Part shown: in pieces, positions 26,391-34,259 of the stretch | How positions within the stretch are numbered: position 1 is the first letter of the stretch | How the letters are laid out: every line of letters starts with the position of its first letter | Assembly: GCF_015645465.1 (NCBI RefSeq) | Contig: NZ_JADOEL010000022.1 | Location: 1 to 47,694 of the forward strand | Length of the DNA stretch: 47,694 nt | Origin: Herminiimonas contaminans | GTDB taxonomy: Bacteria > Pseudomonadota > Gammaproteobacteria > Burkholderiales > Burkholderiaceae_D | Direction of reading: 5' to 3' | Position numbers and translations under genes: made by a program | Notes under the pieces: model-generated | Database searches by the model: none | What the model saw: only the letters and a program-made list of their open reading frames with translations | What the model was told of the DNA's origin: nothing

Positions 26391-27602
26391 TCAGTTCTTG
26401 GCGGCCTTGAGGCGACTGAAATTGAGTCCGGTCAGCAATACGCCGATGGCGCCTATGCAAATAACGGTGGTGGTGCCCATCAAGCCAACCATCAAACCGG
26501 CAATACCGACACCGACTGATTGCCCCATATAGAAGCAGGATGCAAAGGTGGATACGGCCGCACCTCGTCGTTCGGGAGCCATTTGAGTGGCATTGATCTG
26601 CAAGGTATTGTGCAGCATGTAGAAACCCAGGCCGGCAGCGAAGCAGCCCGGTATCGCCCACCACCAGACCGGTGCCAGTCCGATGGTCAGGAAGGATGCG
26701 GCAATCACGATGCAGCCCCAGCGCGCCAGACCTTTTTCACCAAGGTTACGTACCAGCTTGCGTGAGGTGCTGGCATACAGCAGGCCACCGAGGCCGAACA
26801 GCATCACCAGCGACGCGGCATTGGTCAATGACAGATGGTGCACGTGGTGCAGATGGGTGGCGATAAACGCAAACGCACCGTACAGGAAGCCGCCTTCGAG
26901 GAATACCGTAAACAGAACCACGCGCGCCCATGGCGTCGACAAGACCTGCTTGAATTCATTGATCATGCGGCGTATCACAGCGCCTTCTGCCTTGTGTGTG
27001 GTCAGCGCATAGGCGGGCAGGCGGCGATTGTAGGAAAACAATGTAATGCTGATCAGCACGAAACATGACGAAATGCTGAAAAACGGCACGCGCCAGCTCA
27101 GATAGTCGGCTGCCAGGCCGCCGAACAAGACCCCGGCGGAAATCCCGACAATCTGGCCGATCAGGAATTGTGCCAGTACCGGCTGCCTCTCGTCATAGGG
27201 TACGACGTCGCCTATCCAGGCCATGGACAGCGGAATGATGGCTGCCGCCGTCGCACCAGCCAGGAAGCGCGCGACCAGCAGCAGCGGATAGTTGGGCGCC
27301 AGCGCACACAACAATGAAGTCAGTGCGCAGGCGACGCAGGCACATGCGACCACGAAATACTTGCCGAAGCGGTCGCCGACCGGGCCAAAGAATAGTTGTG
27401 AAATACCGTAGGCGATGGAAAACGCGGTAATGACGTAGGAAACATTCCCGAGTGAAATGCCAAATTCCTGCGACAGCCGCGGCAGCAGCGGATCGGTGAC
27501 ACGCAATGAAATCGCGCTGCCGAAGGCGGCCAGTGAAAGGGCGGGAATAGCGAGTTTGGGGATGGGCGCAGTGGTCTTAACAGCTGTTTCGTCGTTAGGC
27601 AT
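26391..27602 (-). CDS. MFS transporter, DHA1-like 12-TM efflux or uptake protein
   Basis: 403 residues with about twelve hydrophobic segments. Motif A-like GPVGDRFGKYFVV follows the second segment and its echo STSRKLVRNLGEKGLARWG lies between the halves, as expected for the major facilitator superfamily. RVTDPLLPRLSQEFGISLG is typical of drug:H+ antiporter 1 members. The substrate is unknown. It is transcribed on the minus strand, 93 bp ahead of the UspA gene. Confidence 0.9.
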   Translation of the reverse strand: MPNDETAVKTTAPIPKLAIPALSLAAFGSAISLRVTDPLLPRLSQEFGISLGNVSYVITAFSIAYGISQLFFGPVGDRFGKYFVVACACVACALTSLLCALAPNYPLLLVARFLAGATAAAIIPLSMAWIGDVVPYDERQPVLAQFLIGQIVGISAGVLFGGLAADYLSWRVPFFSISSCFVLISITLFSYNRRLPAYALTTHKAEGAVIRRMINEFKQVLSTPWARVVLFTVFLEGGFLYGAFAFIATHLHHVHHLSLTNAASLVMLFGLGGLLYASTSRKLVRNLGEKGLARWGCIVIAASFLTIGLAPVWWWAIPGCFAAGLGFYMLHNTLQINATQMAPERRGAAVSTFASCFYMGQSVGVGIAGLMVGLMGTTTVICIGAIGVLLTGLNFSRLKAAKN

Positions 27603-27949
27603 GGTGCGATGTTGAGTTAGTCCTGACTCACAAGCCTACAGGAAATTGCGCGCGTATTTGTTTGATGAGTGTGAAATTACCAAAAGACAACAGCAGGGTT
27701 GACAGCTGTCTTTAGATGGCATCTGACATATCGCATTTATGGCAGGAAGTTTGCATTTCTTCATCTTTTCCTACACGAACTTGCGCTTCTGTCCTATATG
27801 AGCTGACCTTGCCCACAGCTACGATAGTCATACCCTGCTGCAGATTCTGTAAACCTAAGTCAACGGCGGGGCAGGGACGGTGCAGCATGTGGGTGTTCTG
27901 AATATGACATAAGGATTTAGATATTAAATAAATCAGATCAGAGGCGATC
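27603..27949. other. Intergenic region without a gene
   Basis: 347 bp between divergent genes. No convincing gene. It must contain the promoters of the MFS gene (minus) and of the small unknown gene at 27950 (plus). A TTGACA lies at 27699 but I see no good -10 partner. The last 50 bases are AT-rich. Confidence 0.5.
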
Positions 27950-28381
27950 ATGTCCATTCTTCCAAGCACAGCAGACGACACATCGACAATGTTCAAGCAA
28001 ATTATCGCCGAACGTCTGGGCGATATCGAATGGCCAGGCTACGTGAATATGCGCCATGAAATCGTTGAACATCAAGCTGAACGCACTGAAAAAATCCTGA
28101 AACGAAAACGAATGGAAGCACTGCGTTACCTGGGAAATAAAATCCAGAACGAAGGCTATGCATACAACAAAACAGAACCCAGCATCTTTACGCCTGAGTT
28201 CGTGCACGCATTGGGTGAGGAAAATTCCCTGCAGAGGAATAAACGTAATCCATGGTTGGGAAAGAAGCAAAAGATGAGCCGAGACAGTAGTGAAAAGACA
28301 TGGCATGCACATGCCAATATTTTGGCTTTCGGGCCGCAGATTACCGTAGGTAGCGATCAGATTATCAGCACCTTGCCGTGA
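27950..28381 (+). CDS. Small unknown soluble protein
   Basis: 143 residues, not recognised. No signal or membrane segment. Basic central helix (HQAERTEKILKRKRMEALRY) and a C-terminus with WLGKKQKMSRD. GAGG precedes ATG 27950. It is followed closely by a small exported protein gene. AT content is above that of neighbouring backbone genes. Confidence 0.65.
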   Translation: MSILPSTADDTSTMFKQIIAERLGDIEWPGYVNMRHEIVEHQAERTEKILKRKRMEALRYLGNKIQNEGYAYNKTEPSIFTPEFVHALGEENSLQRNKRNPWLGKKQKMSRDSSEKTWHAHANILAFGPQITVGSDQIISTLP

Positions 28382-28417
28382 TTCTGTGACACCCATTTTT
28401 TGAATCGAGAACCCACT

Positions 28418-28588
28418 ATGAGAAAACTTCACTACACGCTGTTGGTATGCGCAATCACCGTTATCGGTGGCTTATTTATGATCACGCATGCACGACAGGC
28501 CGCAGCTGAGAGCAATCCTGGGCATTTTGCAGAGCAGACACAAATCAATGAATTGGTCAGTATCGCGATCCCGCCGTACAAGTGGTAA
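28418..28588 (+). CDS. Small exported or membrane-anchored protein
   Basis: 56 residues from ATG 28418. The first 30 residues are a signal or anchor (LHYTLLVCAITVIGGLFMIT, then HARQAAAES), leaving about 25 mature residues ending SIAIPPYKW. Not recognised. It follows the unknown gene at 27950 by 36 bp and ends just before a strong terminator. Confidence 0.55.
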   Translation: MRKLHYTLLVCAITVIGGLFMITHARQAAAESNPGHFAEQTQINELVSIAIPPYKW

Positions 28589-28615
28589 GTATCACAGCAG
28601 GGTAGGCAGAAATTA

Positions 28616-28653
28616 AAAAACGGATGTGCAGTGATGCACATCCGTTTTTGTAT
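28616..28653. terminator. Strong intrinsic terminator, probably bidirectional
   Basis: AAAAACGGATGTGCA (28616-28630) pairs perfectly over 15 bp with TGCACATCCGTTTTT (28635-28649), loop GTGA. It separates plus-strand and minus-strand convergent genes. Confidence 0.93.
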
Positions 28654-28672
28654 GGTGGCTGCTTACTAACTC

Positions 28673-28879
28673 TTATTGCAGGCGTATCTCGCCATCAAAG
28701 CTGACGTTGAGCTTGATGCCTGCAACGTCCAGCGTCACCTTGGCAGGAAAGGATTCCGTGCCTTTAATGCTGCCATCAGCGATCGCGGCAGCGACTGCCT
28801 TCTCGATTTCATGCTGTGAGCTGACGCCCACCATTTTCAAAAACTTGCGCATGCTGAGGTTGAAATTTTCTTCGTCCAT
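28673..28879 (-). CDS. DUF6494-like small protein
   Basis: 68 residues: MDEENFNLSMRKFLKMVGVS, then a helix with SQHEIEKAVAAAIADG and a beta-rich C-terminus (VTLDVAGIKLNVSFDGEIRL). The start and layout fit the small DUF6494 family of unknown function, recalled by recognition. Soluble. Single gene upstream of the TenA genes on the same strand. Confidence 0.7.
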   Translation of the reverse strand: MDEENFNLSMRKFLKMVGVSSQHEIEKAVAAAIADGSIKGTESFPAKVTLDVAGIKLNVSFDGEIRLQ

Positions 28880-28939
28880 GGCGATCTCCTGTCAGGTGAT
28901 GGGAAACTAAGTACTAGCTAAGTATCAGACTACACTAAT

Positions 28940-29602
28940 TCAGACCGGCCATTGCTCCAGACGGTAAGCCGAATCCCAGAATATCCATTCCAGCTTGGCG
29001 GCATGCGTATAGGCAATATGCATTTCCTCACGTGTTTCTTCGCTGGCGACAGCAGCAACGCGATCCACGGTGGCGATTACTTCACGTACCAGCGTATGGA
29101 ATTCATCGCCAGCGTAGGTGGCAATCCAGGAGTCGTAGGGATTGTTCTTGGCGGCACGACCAATGATGTCGCGACCGACTTCGGCGTAAATCCAGAAGCA
29201 TGGCAACAAACCAGCCAACGCTACCGGATAGGATTTGCTCCATGCATTGGCCAGCAGGAAGCTGCTGTAGTGGTGGGTGGCTGGCGACAATGGTGTGGCA
29301 GCGAAGGTCTCCGCGCTGACGCCGAATTGCTCCATGAAATCCTCATGCAGGCTGCGCTCCACCACGACCGCACCGTGGGCGGCGCTGGCGAACTGCACCA
29401 CTTCGTCGGCATTGTCAGCCTTGGCGGCGGCGACCGCCAGTGCGCGACCAAAAGCGACCAGGTAGTGCGCATCCTGGATCATGTAATGACGGAAACGTTC
29501 TTGGCTCAGGGTGCCGTCAGCGAGTTCCTGATTGAATGGCATGGTGCGGATTGTTTCAAACAAGGCCGCATTCTTTTTCCAGATTTCAGCAGTAAAAGAC
29601 AT
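28940..29602 (-). CDS. tenA: TenA/thiaminase II family protein, Cys type
   Basis: 220 residues of the heme-oxygenase-like all-helical TenA fold. LLPCFWIYAEVGRDI carries the catalytic Cys of TenA_C proteins. YMIQDAHYLVAFGRA and the C-terminal WIFWDSAYRLEQWP (conserved Tyr and Glu) also fit. TenA hydrolyses aminopyrimidine breakdown products of thiamine for salvage. The neighbour at 29651 is a second TenA-type protein without the Cys. I see no TPP riboswitch near it. Confidence 0.9.
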   Translation of the reverse strand: MSFTAEIWKKNAALFETIRTMPFNQELADGTLSQERFRHYMIQDAHYLVAFGRALAVAAAKADNADEVVQFASAAHGAVVVERSLHEDFMEQFGVSAETFAATPLSPATHHYSSFLLANAWSKSYPVALAGLLPCFWIYAEVGRDIIGRAAKNNPYDSWIATYAGDEFHTLVREVIATVDRVAAVASEETREEMHIAYTHAAKLEWIFWDSAYRLEQWPV

Positions 29603-29650
29603 GGTCTTCCTTATAACGGGGTTGCCCGCAACGCATCAGCGGGCGGTGGT

Positions 29651-30349
29651 TCAAGAATATTGGAGTGGGCTGTAGACGTGATCGAAGAAGTCACGTTCCA
29701 GTTTGACGGCGCGACCAAACATGTCGGCGCTGCGTGCCTGTCCGTCGGCATCCAGCGCTGCGCCGGTACGATCCAGCTCGGAGCGCAACCAGCCTATGAA
29801 GTCAGCGAAAGCCGGATTGTTGTGCAGCGTAATCCACTCGGCGTGAATGAAGCGCGGTGGCAATGGGGCATCCGGACGATCAGCCCAGCTCAGGTACAGC
29901 CACTCGGCAACCACCAGCACCGACAAGCACAGTGGATAGATTTGACTCTGCGCTGCTTCCGTCATCAAATCCTGGAAAGCCTTGGTTTGCGGCGTCAGTT
30001 GAGGTGTATTGCGATGTTTAGCCGGGAGGCCGAGTTCATCGAATGCGCGCAGGAAGTAAGTGTTTTCGTCGCTGGTAATCATGGCGGTAAAGCGTGCCAG
30101 TCGTACGCGTGATTCAAAGCGATCAGCGCTGGCAATCGCTGCACCCAGCAAGGCGACAAAGCGATCAATGAATTGATAGTCCTGTACCAGATAGTGTTGC
30201 AGTACATCGGTAGCGACACTGCCTGCAAACAGTTCATCGATGAAACGGTGATTGATGGCGGCATCCCAGTTGTCCTGGTTTTGTTCACGCAACCATTCGG
30301 TAAAAGTCGTAGCGGGATTTTTTCTGGAGTTGAAAGGTGTATCTGTCAT
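29651..30349 (-). CDS. TenA-like protein, Cys-less type
   Basis: 232 residues. Same fold and segment order as the neighbour at 28940: FIDELFAGSVATDVLQHYLV, QDYQFIDRFVALLGAAIA, and LSVLVVAEWLYLSWADRP where the Cys-bearing helix of TenA_C would lie; no Cys is present there, and Glu (AEW) is. That is the pattern of the TenA_E subgroup, which has a different chemistry that includes formylaminopyrimidine-related steps in some organisms. It precedes the Cys-type gene by 48 bp on the same strand, so they are probably cotranscribed. Confidence 0.88.
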   Translation of the reverse strand: MTDTPFNSRKNPATTFTEWLREQNQDNWDAAINHRFIDELFAGSVATDVLQHYLVQDYQFIDRFVALLGAAIASADRFESRVRLARFTAMITSDENTYFLRAFDELGLPAKHRNTPQLTPQTKAFQDLMTEAAQSQIYPLCLSVLVVAEWLYLSWADRPDAPLPPRFIHAEWITLHNNPAFADFIGWLRSELDRTGAALDADGQARSADMFGRAVKLERDFFDHVYSPLQYS

Positions 30350-30388
30350 GGGAAATATCAGGATGATTCAAAACGTAGGTGACGGCTG

Positions 30389-30718
30389 TTACAGCGGCGG
30401 ATATTTTTGTGCGTTCATTACCAGCTTGTCCTGGATCGCAGCGTTCAGGTCTACCTTCAATACCGAAGCCAGGCGTATCAGGTACAAGGCGACGTCGGCC
30501 AGCTCCTGTCGCACGTGCTCGGCGGTTTCCGGCGCTTGCGCGACGTGCCAGGAGTCTTCTTCACTGCGCCACTGGAAAATTTCAACCAGCTCGCCGACTT
30601 CACCTGTCAGCGCCATCGCCAGGTTCTTCGGTGAATGATGTTGGCGCCAGTTACGCGCTTCGGCAAATTCTTCCAGCACCTGTTCCAGTGCCTTGGTGTC
30701 GATCAGGGTTTGCGTCAT
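30389..30718 (-). CDS. MazG-like nucleotide pyrophosphohydrolase
   Basis: 109 residues, single MazG-type all-alpha NTP pyrophosphohydrolase domain of the RS21-C6/dCTPase size. Motif GEVGELVEIFQW carries the metal-binding ExxE, and HVRQELADVALYLIRLA the second acidic helix. It removes pyrophosphate from (modified) nucleoside triphosphates. It lies 39 bp upstream of the two TenA genes on the same strand and may be in their operon. Confidence 0.9.
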   Translation of the reverse strand: MTQTLIDTKALEQVLEEFAEARNWRQHHSPKNLAMALTGEVGELVEIFQWRSEEDSWHVAQAPETAEHVRQELADVALYLIRLASVLKVDLNAAIQDKLVMNAQKYPPL

Positions 30719-30793
30719 GATAATGCAGCTCGGTGAAGATCCTCAGTGTGGACCAATACGCAATGATAGCCTAATGGCCGGGCTAGTCCTCAA

Positions 30794-32251
30794 TCAGTGC
30801 TTATCCGGCAGACTTAAACCTTCGTCTATGCGCCCCATCATGTAGGGAAAGAAGGGATTCGACATCAGGCGCGTCAGCGCATCCTGACTGACGATAAGGG
30901 CGCCGCGCTCGCCACGTATCGCCATTGCACCCAGATTCACGCCGAAGTCATCGCTATTATCCGGTTGCGTGCCATACAAGGGATCGCTGAGCGGAAACGG
31001 CAGGGCCAAGTGCGACAGTGAAAACACATCGGCCGGGAATGCCAGACCCAATGCGCGCCGTTGTTCATTGCTGCTCTTTGCTGCTGTGCTCAGTTCCTTC
31101 ACATCACGCGTATCGCTGCCTGCATTCGTAATCACGGTAGATGTGAAATTGCGCGGTGCCGGTGGCAACAAGCGATCTGCCTGCAAATGATTACCGGAAC
31201 GCAGCAAGGGGCCAAACTTGGCATAGCGATTCAAATCGAACAGCACCAGCTCGCTGCCATTGTCCGGCAAGCGTGCGTACAAGCTATTGACGACTGAACG
31301 TGTACTGACGGTGTAGTCGACGATGGATTGAAAGGTGAGTATCGGCGGCAGTTGTTGCAGGCGTCCTTCTTCACGCACGATATGCGCTTGCAGATTGCGC
31401 GTCAGCAAAGAGGACTGGCTCGCGGCGTTCACGGGGAAAGAGTTATATTTGAATGGATTGAACTCGGGCACGATATCCAGCCACGCAGCTTTGGCAAAGG
31501 CCGGAAAAATCTTCGGCCAGCCGAATACACCCGCAAAACGTGCCAGTTCCGTCACACCTATCATGGGTGCGATCAAAACTACTCTATCCGGGCGCGCCAA
31601 CTTTGCATCGTCCAGTGTTTCCAGCGTGTACTTGAGTGCCAGTGCGCCACCATTGGAGTAACCGACTATCTGCAAAGGCAGGGGCGCAGGCACGCGGCGT
31701 CGTGCTTCCTGCACTGCCAGATGGGTCGCCGCCAGCCAGTCTTGCCATTCAACATCTGTCAATCCTGCAGGCACAGTGCCGTGCCCGGGCATACGTATCG
31801 CAACGACGACATAGCCACGCCGCTGATACAAGCTGGCGATATGGCGCAGGCTGTATGGTGCATCGGTCAAACCATGCAAGAGCACGACCGCACCGCGCGG
31901 ACCACCTTGTGGTTCGAGCAGGAAGGAGCGATTCCAGTCTTGCTTGAAATGTCCCGGGTAGATCGGACTATCGGTGTAGTAGCGATTGCCGGGTACGCGT
32001 ACATCTGCTTCCAGCTTGTCGGTGACTTCTCTTTTAACTTCATCAAACACTGCGTTTTCAGCAGCGATATACGCAGCCCAATCTGCTTGTGCTATCTCCT
32101 TGCGCGACATCTCATGTGGCACATGCGTATGCCAGAGTTGCAGTGATGGTCCGCCATGTACGTCATAGGCACGTACTGCGAGTACGGTGATAAGTACGAC
32201 GCTGACGATGAGTACAGATAGTTTTAATAACTTGCGCAAGCAAGGTTTCAT
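30794..32251 (-). CDS. Membrane-anchored alpha/beta hydrolase
   Basis: 485 residues from ATG 32251, which has AGGAAAG ahead of it; a longer 504-residue reading is possible. An N-terminal anchor (LLKLSVLIVSVVLITVLAVR) is followed by an alpha/beta hydrolase domain with GAVVLLHGLTDAPYSLRHIA and nucleophile elbow GYSNGG. The acid and His are not certain by eye; His of SLSHLALPF is one candidate. It most resembles large carboxylesterase/lysophospholipase-like proteins. Substrate unknown. It is transcribed alone. Confidence 0.82.
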   Translation of the reverse strand: MKPCLRKLLKLSVLIVSVVLITVLAVRAYDVHGGPSLQLWHTHVPHEMSRKEIAQADWAAYIAAENAVFDEVKREVTDKLEADVRVPGNRYYTDSPIYPGHFKQDWNRSFLLEPQGGPRGAVVLLHGLTDAPYSLRHIASLYQRRGYVVVAIRMPGHGTVPAGLTDVEWQDWLAATHLAVQEARRRVPAPLPLQIVGYSNGGALALKYTLETLDDAKLARPDRVVLIAPMIGVTELARFAGVFGWPKIFPAFAKAAWLDIVPEFNPFKYNSFPVNAASQSSLLTRNLQAHIVREEGRLQQLPPILTFQSIVDYTVSTRSVVNSLYARLPDNGSELVLFDLNRYAKFGPLLRSGNHLQADRLLPPAPRNFTSTVITNAGSDTRDVKELSTAAKSSNEQRRALGLAFPADVFSLSHLALPFPLSDPLYGTQPDNSDDFGVNLGAMAIRGERGALIVSQDALTRLMSNPFFPYMMGRIDEGLSLPDKH

Positions 32252-32534
32252 CTTTGTTTCTTTCCTGATTCGTTCACCAGAGTGCACATGTTTTTTGTTG
32301 CAGCACACACATCATATGACAACACGCATATACGTAGAAACCGCAGCCGTATTAGCGTAGCGCGGAGGTGAGGCTAAGTGGATTCCACAATTTACCATTT
32401 TCTTAACATCTCATATATTCGCATCAGAGGCTTCAGTGGCGTATGCAATGTTCGTCGTGTAAGTACGCGTGGCAGACGCGGGTGTTAGCGTGCGTTTGCA
32501 AATACATAGAATCATTTATCCAGAAGGAAGAGCA

Positions 32535-32741
32535 ATGACTAAAGCATTATTCGCAGCATTCGCATTGGCTATGATGTTGGCTGGTTGTGGCGCAGAAAGC
32601 CACACACCTGCAGCGCCTGCAGCACCAGCAGCAGAAACAACAAGCGCAGATCCAGCAGCTCCACTGAGCGCTGAAGAAGCTGAAAAAGAAAAAATCCGCA
32701 AACAAAACGCTGCTGCTGAAGCTGCATTGTCCGGTCACTGA
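32535..32741 (+). CDS. Small Ala-rich lipoprotein
   Basis: 68 residues from ATG 32535 after GGAAGAG. Signal peptide with lipobox MMLAGC, so the mature protein starts at Cys19. The rest is Ala/Pro/Thr-rich, then a charged helix with EEAEKEKIRKQN. No family recognised. It is followed by its own terminator. Confidence 0.75.
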   Translation: MTKALFAAFALAMMLAGCGAESHTPAAPAAPAAETTSADPAAPLSAEEAEKEKIRKQNAAAEAALSGH

Positions 32742-32763
32742 TCTGTATCAGATCGTGTAAAGA

Positions 32764-32793
32764 AAAAGCCGTCGCTTGCGACGGTTTTTTTAT
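32764..32793 (+). terminator. Intrinsic terminator after the lipoprotein gene
   Basis: GCCGTCG and CGACGGT pair around a short loop and are followed by seven T. Confidence 0.88.
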
Positions 32794-32937
32794 GCGCGCT
32801 GCCGATTAACACGTGAATTCACGCCGGGCGTGCATAGCCTGACAGCTTAGGTACAATATGTCCTCAAGGCGAAAGAAAAAGTCCTCCGCGACTGCTGCTT
32901 TGAAAAGTGAATTTAACCGACCTTTTTGGAAGTGAAA

Positions 32938-33264
32938 ATGAATTTAGCAGAGATAGTCAGCCAGTTCGAATCAGGCGAAGCCGGTACCGATGCGTATGTT
33001 GAGTTGCGCGCGCAATGCCTGCCATTGATAGAAAAAGATTCCGCTAACGCCGCCGCTTATTTCCTGATCGCGAACTTCGCCCGTTCCTACGTCATGCTGT
33101 ACGAAGAAGAAGCAGTGACGGTAGAAGTCGCCCGTAAAGCCAAGATCGCGATGCTGGATTACCTGCACCGCATCGTCGCGGCACAGGGTGGTAACGCAGA
33201 AGTGCGCCTCGCGGCCATCAATGCGATTGCAGTCGATTACCTGCATAGCGACAAAATTTTTTAA
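32938..33264 (+). CDS. Small helical protein of unknown function
   Basis: 108 residues from ATG 32938; the frame continues upstream to 32926 but this ATG fits the start better. Acidic, Ala-rich and helical throughout (MNLAEIVSQFESGEAGTDAY, FLIANFARSYVMLYEEEAVT). No signal peptide, no known motif. Codon use matches the backbone. Isolated; the following kilobase has no clear gene. Confidence 0.65.
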   Translation: MNLAEIVSQFESGEAGTDAYVELRAQCLPLIEKDSANAAAYFLIANFARSYVMLYEEEAVTVEVARKAKIAMLDYLHRIVAAQGGNAEVRLAAINAIAVDYLHSDKIF

Positions 33265-34259
33265 TTATATTTTTCTCGAGCTGGAAAATCGTAGCGTACA
33301 ACTACGCATGATTTCTTTGCGCCTGTAAGTATCCAACAGTGCTTTGCGCAAGTGTGCTTCATTGATCAATGAAGCATACTCGCGTGTTTCTTATGTCCGC
33401 GCTCAATTTTTCATGTATTCGTATCTTCCTGAAGATTATCGGGATGATGGTTCAAAAATAATACAACTTCCAATATTTCCAGCATTTCTTTGCCTATGCT
33501 TTCTCCGAGAGCATAGCGCGTCTACCGAAGTCGGCAGTAGTTCGCTTGGTCTGATTACACCTGTGTACCAATGCCGTCATAAGGGTAGTGTGGCCGCGCC
33601 GGACAAGCGTCGGTACCGGTACAAATCACGGGCAGTAATGGTGACCGCGAGACGTTTCAATTGATGGCGACTTTACCGCCCGGTAATTTCACACTCACGT
33701 CCTTGCCGGTGCAAGAGGGTGTAACGGCTAACGTTGGCAGCGGTCGCCTCGAACTATCCGGTGCGACGAGTTACACCATTGCATATCGCGGTGCCAGCGG
33801 GGCAGAGGTCTTCAAGCCATTTACAGTAGTGCCTTGAAAACGGCTGCTTGATCCATGCAATATGATTTTTTCGCGAGTGTCCGGGAAGTTGAATCTTGAT
33901 TGTGGCGGGGTAGGCTTGGGATGGTGTGATCTTGCTTTATTTGTTTGTTGAAGCAAGGGCAGATTCTGCACCATTGAGACTCGACTTCCTGGCATCAGAC
34001 TTATATCAAAACAAGATTTGTCTTACCTTGGTCTAATAAGCACATGCAGGGCTATAAAAAGCTGTTTTTTACACTATGTAGCGCGCAATCAAACTTCCTG
34101 CCGGCTGTTAGCATTTGTTTGCTTTTTGTTGGGACGATTATCCAAAATTAGGAGATTCGTACAGTATTTTTGTTTGTTCATTTTCTATGCTCGCGCCAAC
34201 GTTGAATCGTTGCACATGAAATCAGGGTGATTTCACATTCGAGCATAGGAGAGAGTGAT
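33265..34259. other. Kilobase without a convincing complete gene; remnant and palindrome
   Basis: A perfect 22-bp palindrome with centre TTGATCAA lies at 33355-33376. The frame 33589-33837 has coding-like composition but no proper start (separate entry). The part from 33838 to 34247 is AT-rich and should hold the promoter of the autotransporter gene. Open frames at 33344 and 34018 look like chance. Confidence 0.55.
33589..33837 (+). pseudogene. C-terminal remnant of an unidentified, probably exported protein
   Basis: An 82-codon open frame that begins right after an in-frame TAG and has no ATG before 33664. It reads VPVQITGSNGDRETFQLMAT, then LPPGNFTLTSL and ends EVFKPFTVVP. The Gly/Thr/Ser-rich, beta-strand-like style suggests the end of a secreted beta-rich protein. 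It could instead be a short gene starting at ATG 33664 (57 residues). I cannot name the family. Confidence 0.4.

Noticed and set aside
28952-30112. 386-residue plus-strand frame opposite the TenA genes
   Set aside because: Antisense by-product of two clear TenA genes; no recognisable domain and no ribosome site.
33344-33664. 106-residue frame after the small helical protein
   Set aside because: Composition is not coding-like, it includes the palindrome, and it overlaps a better frame (33589-33837) in another register.
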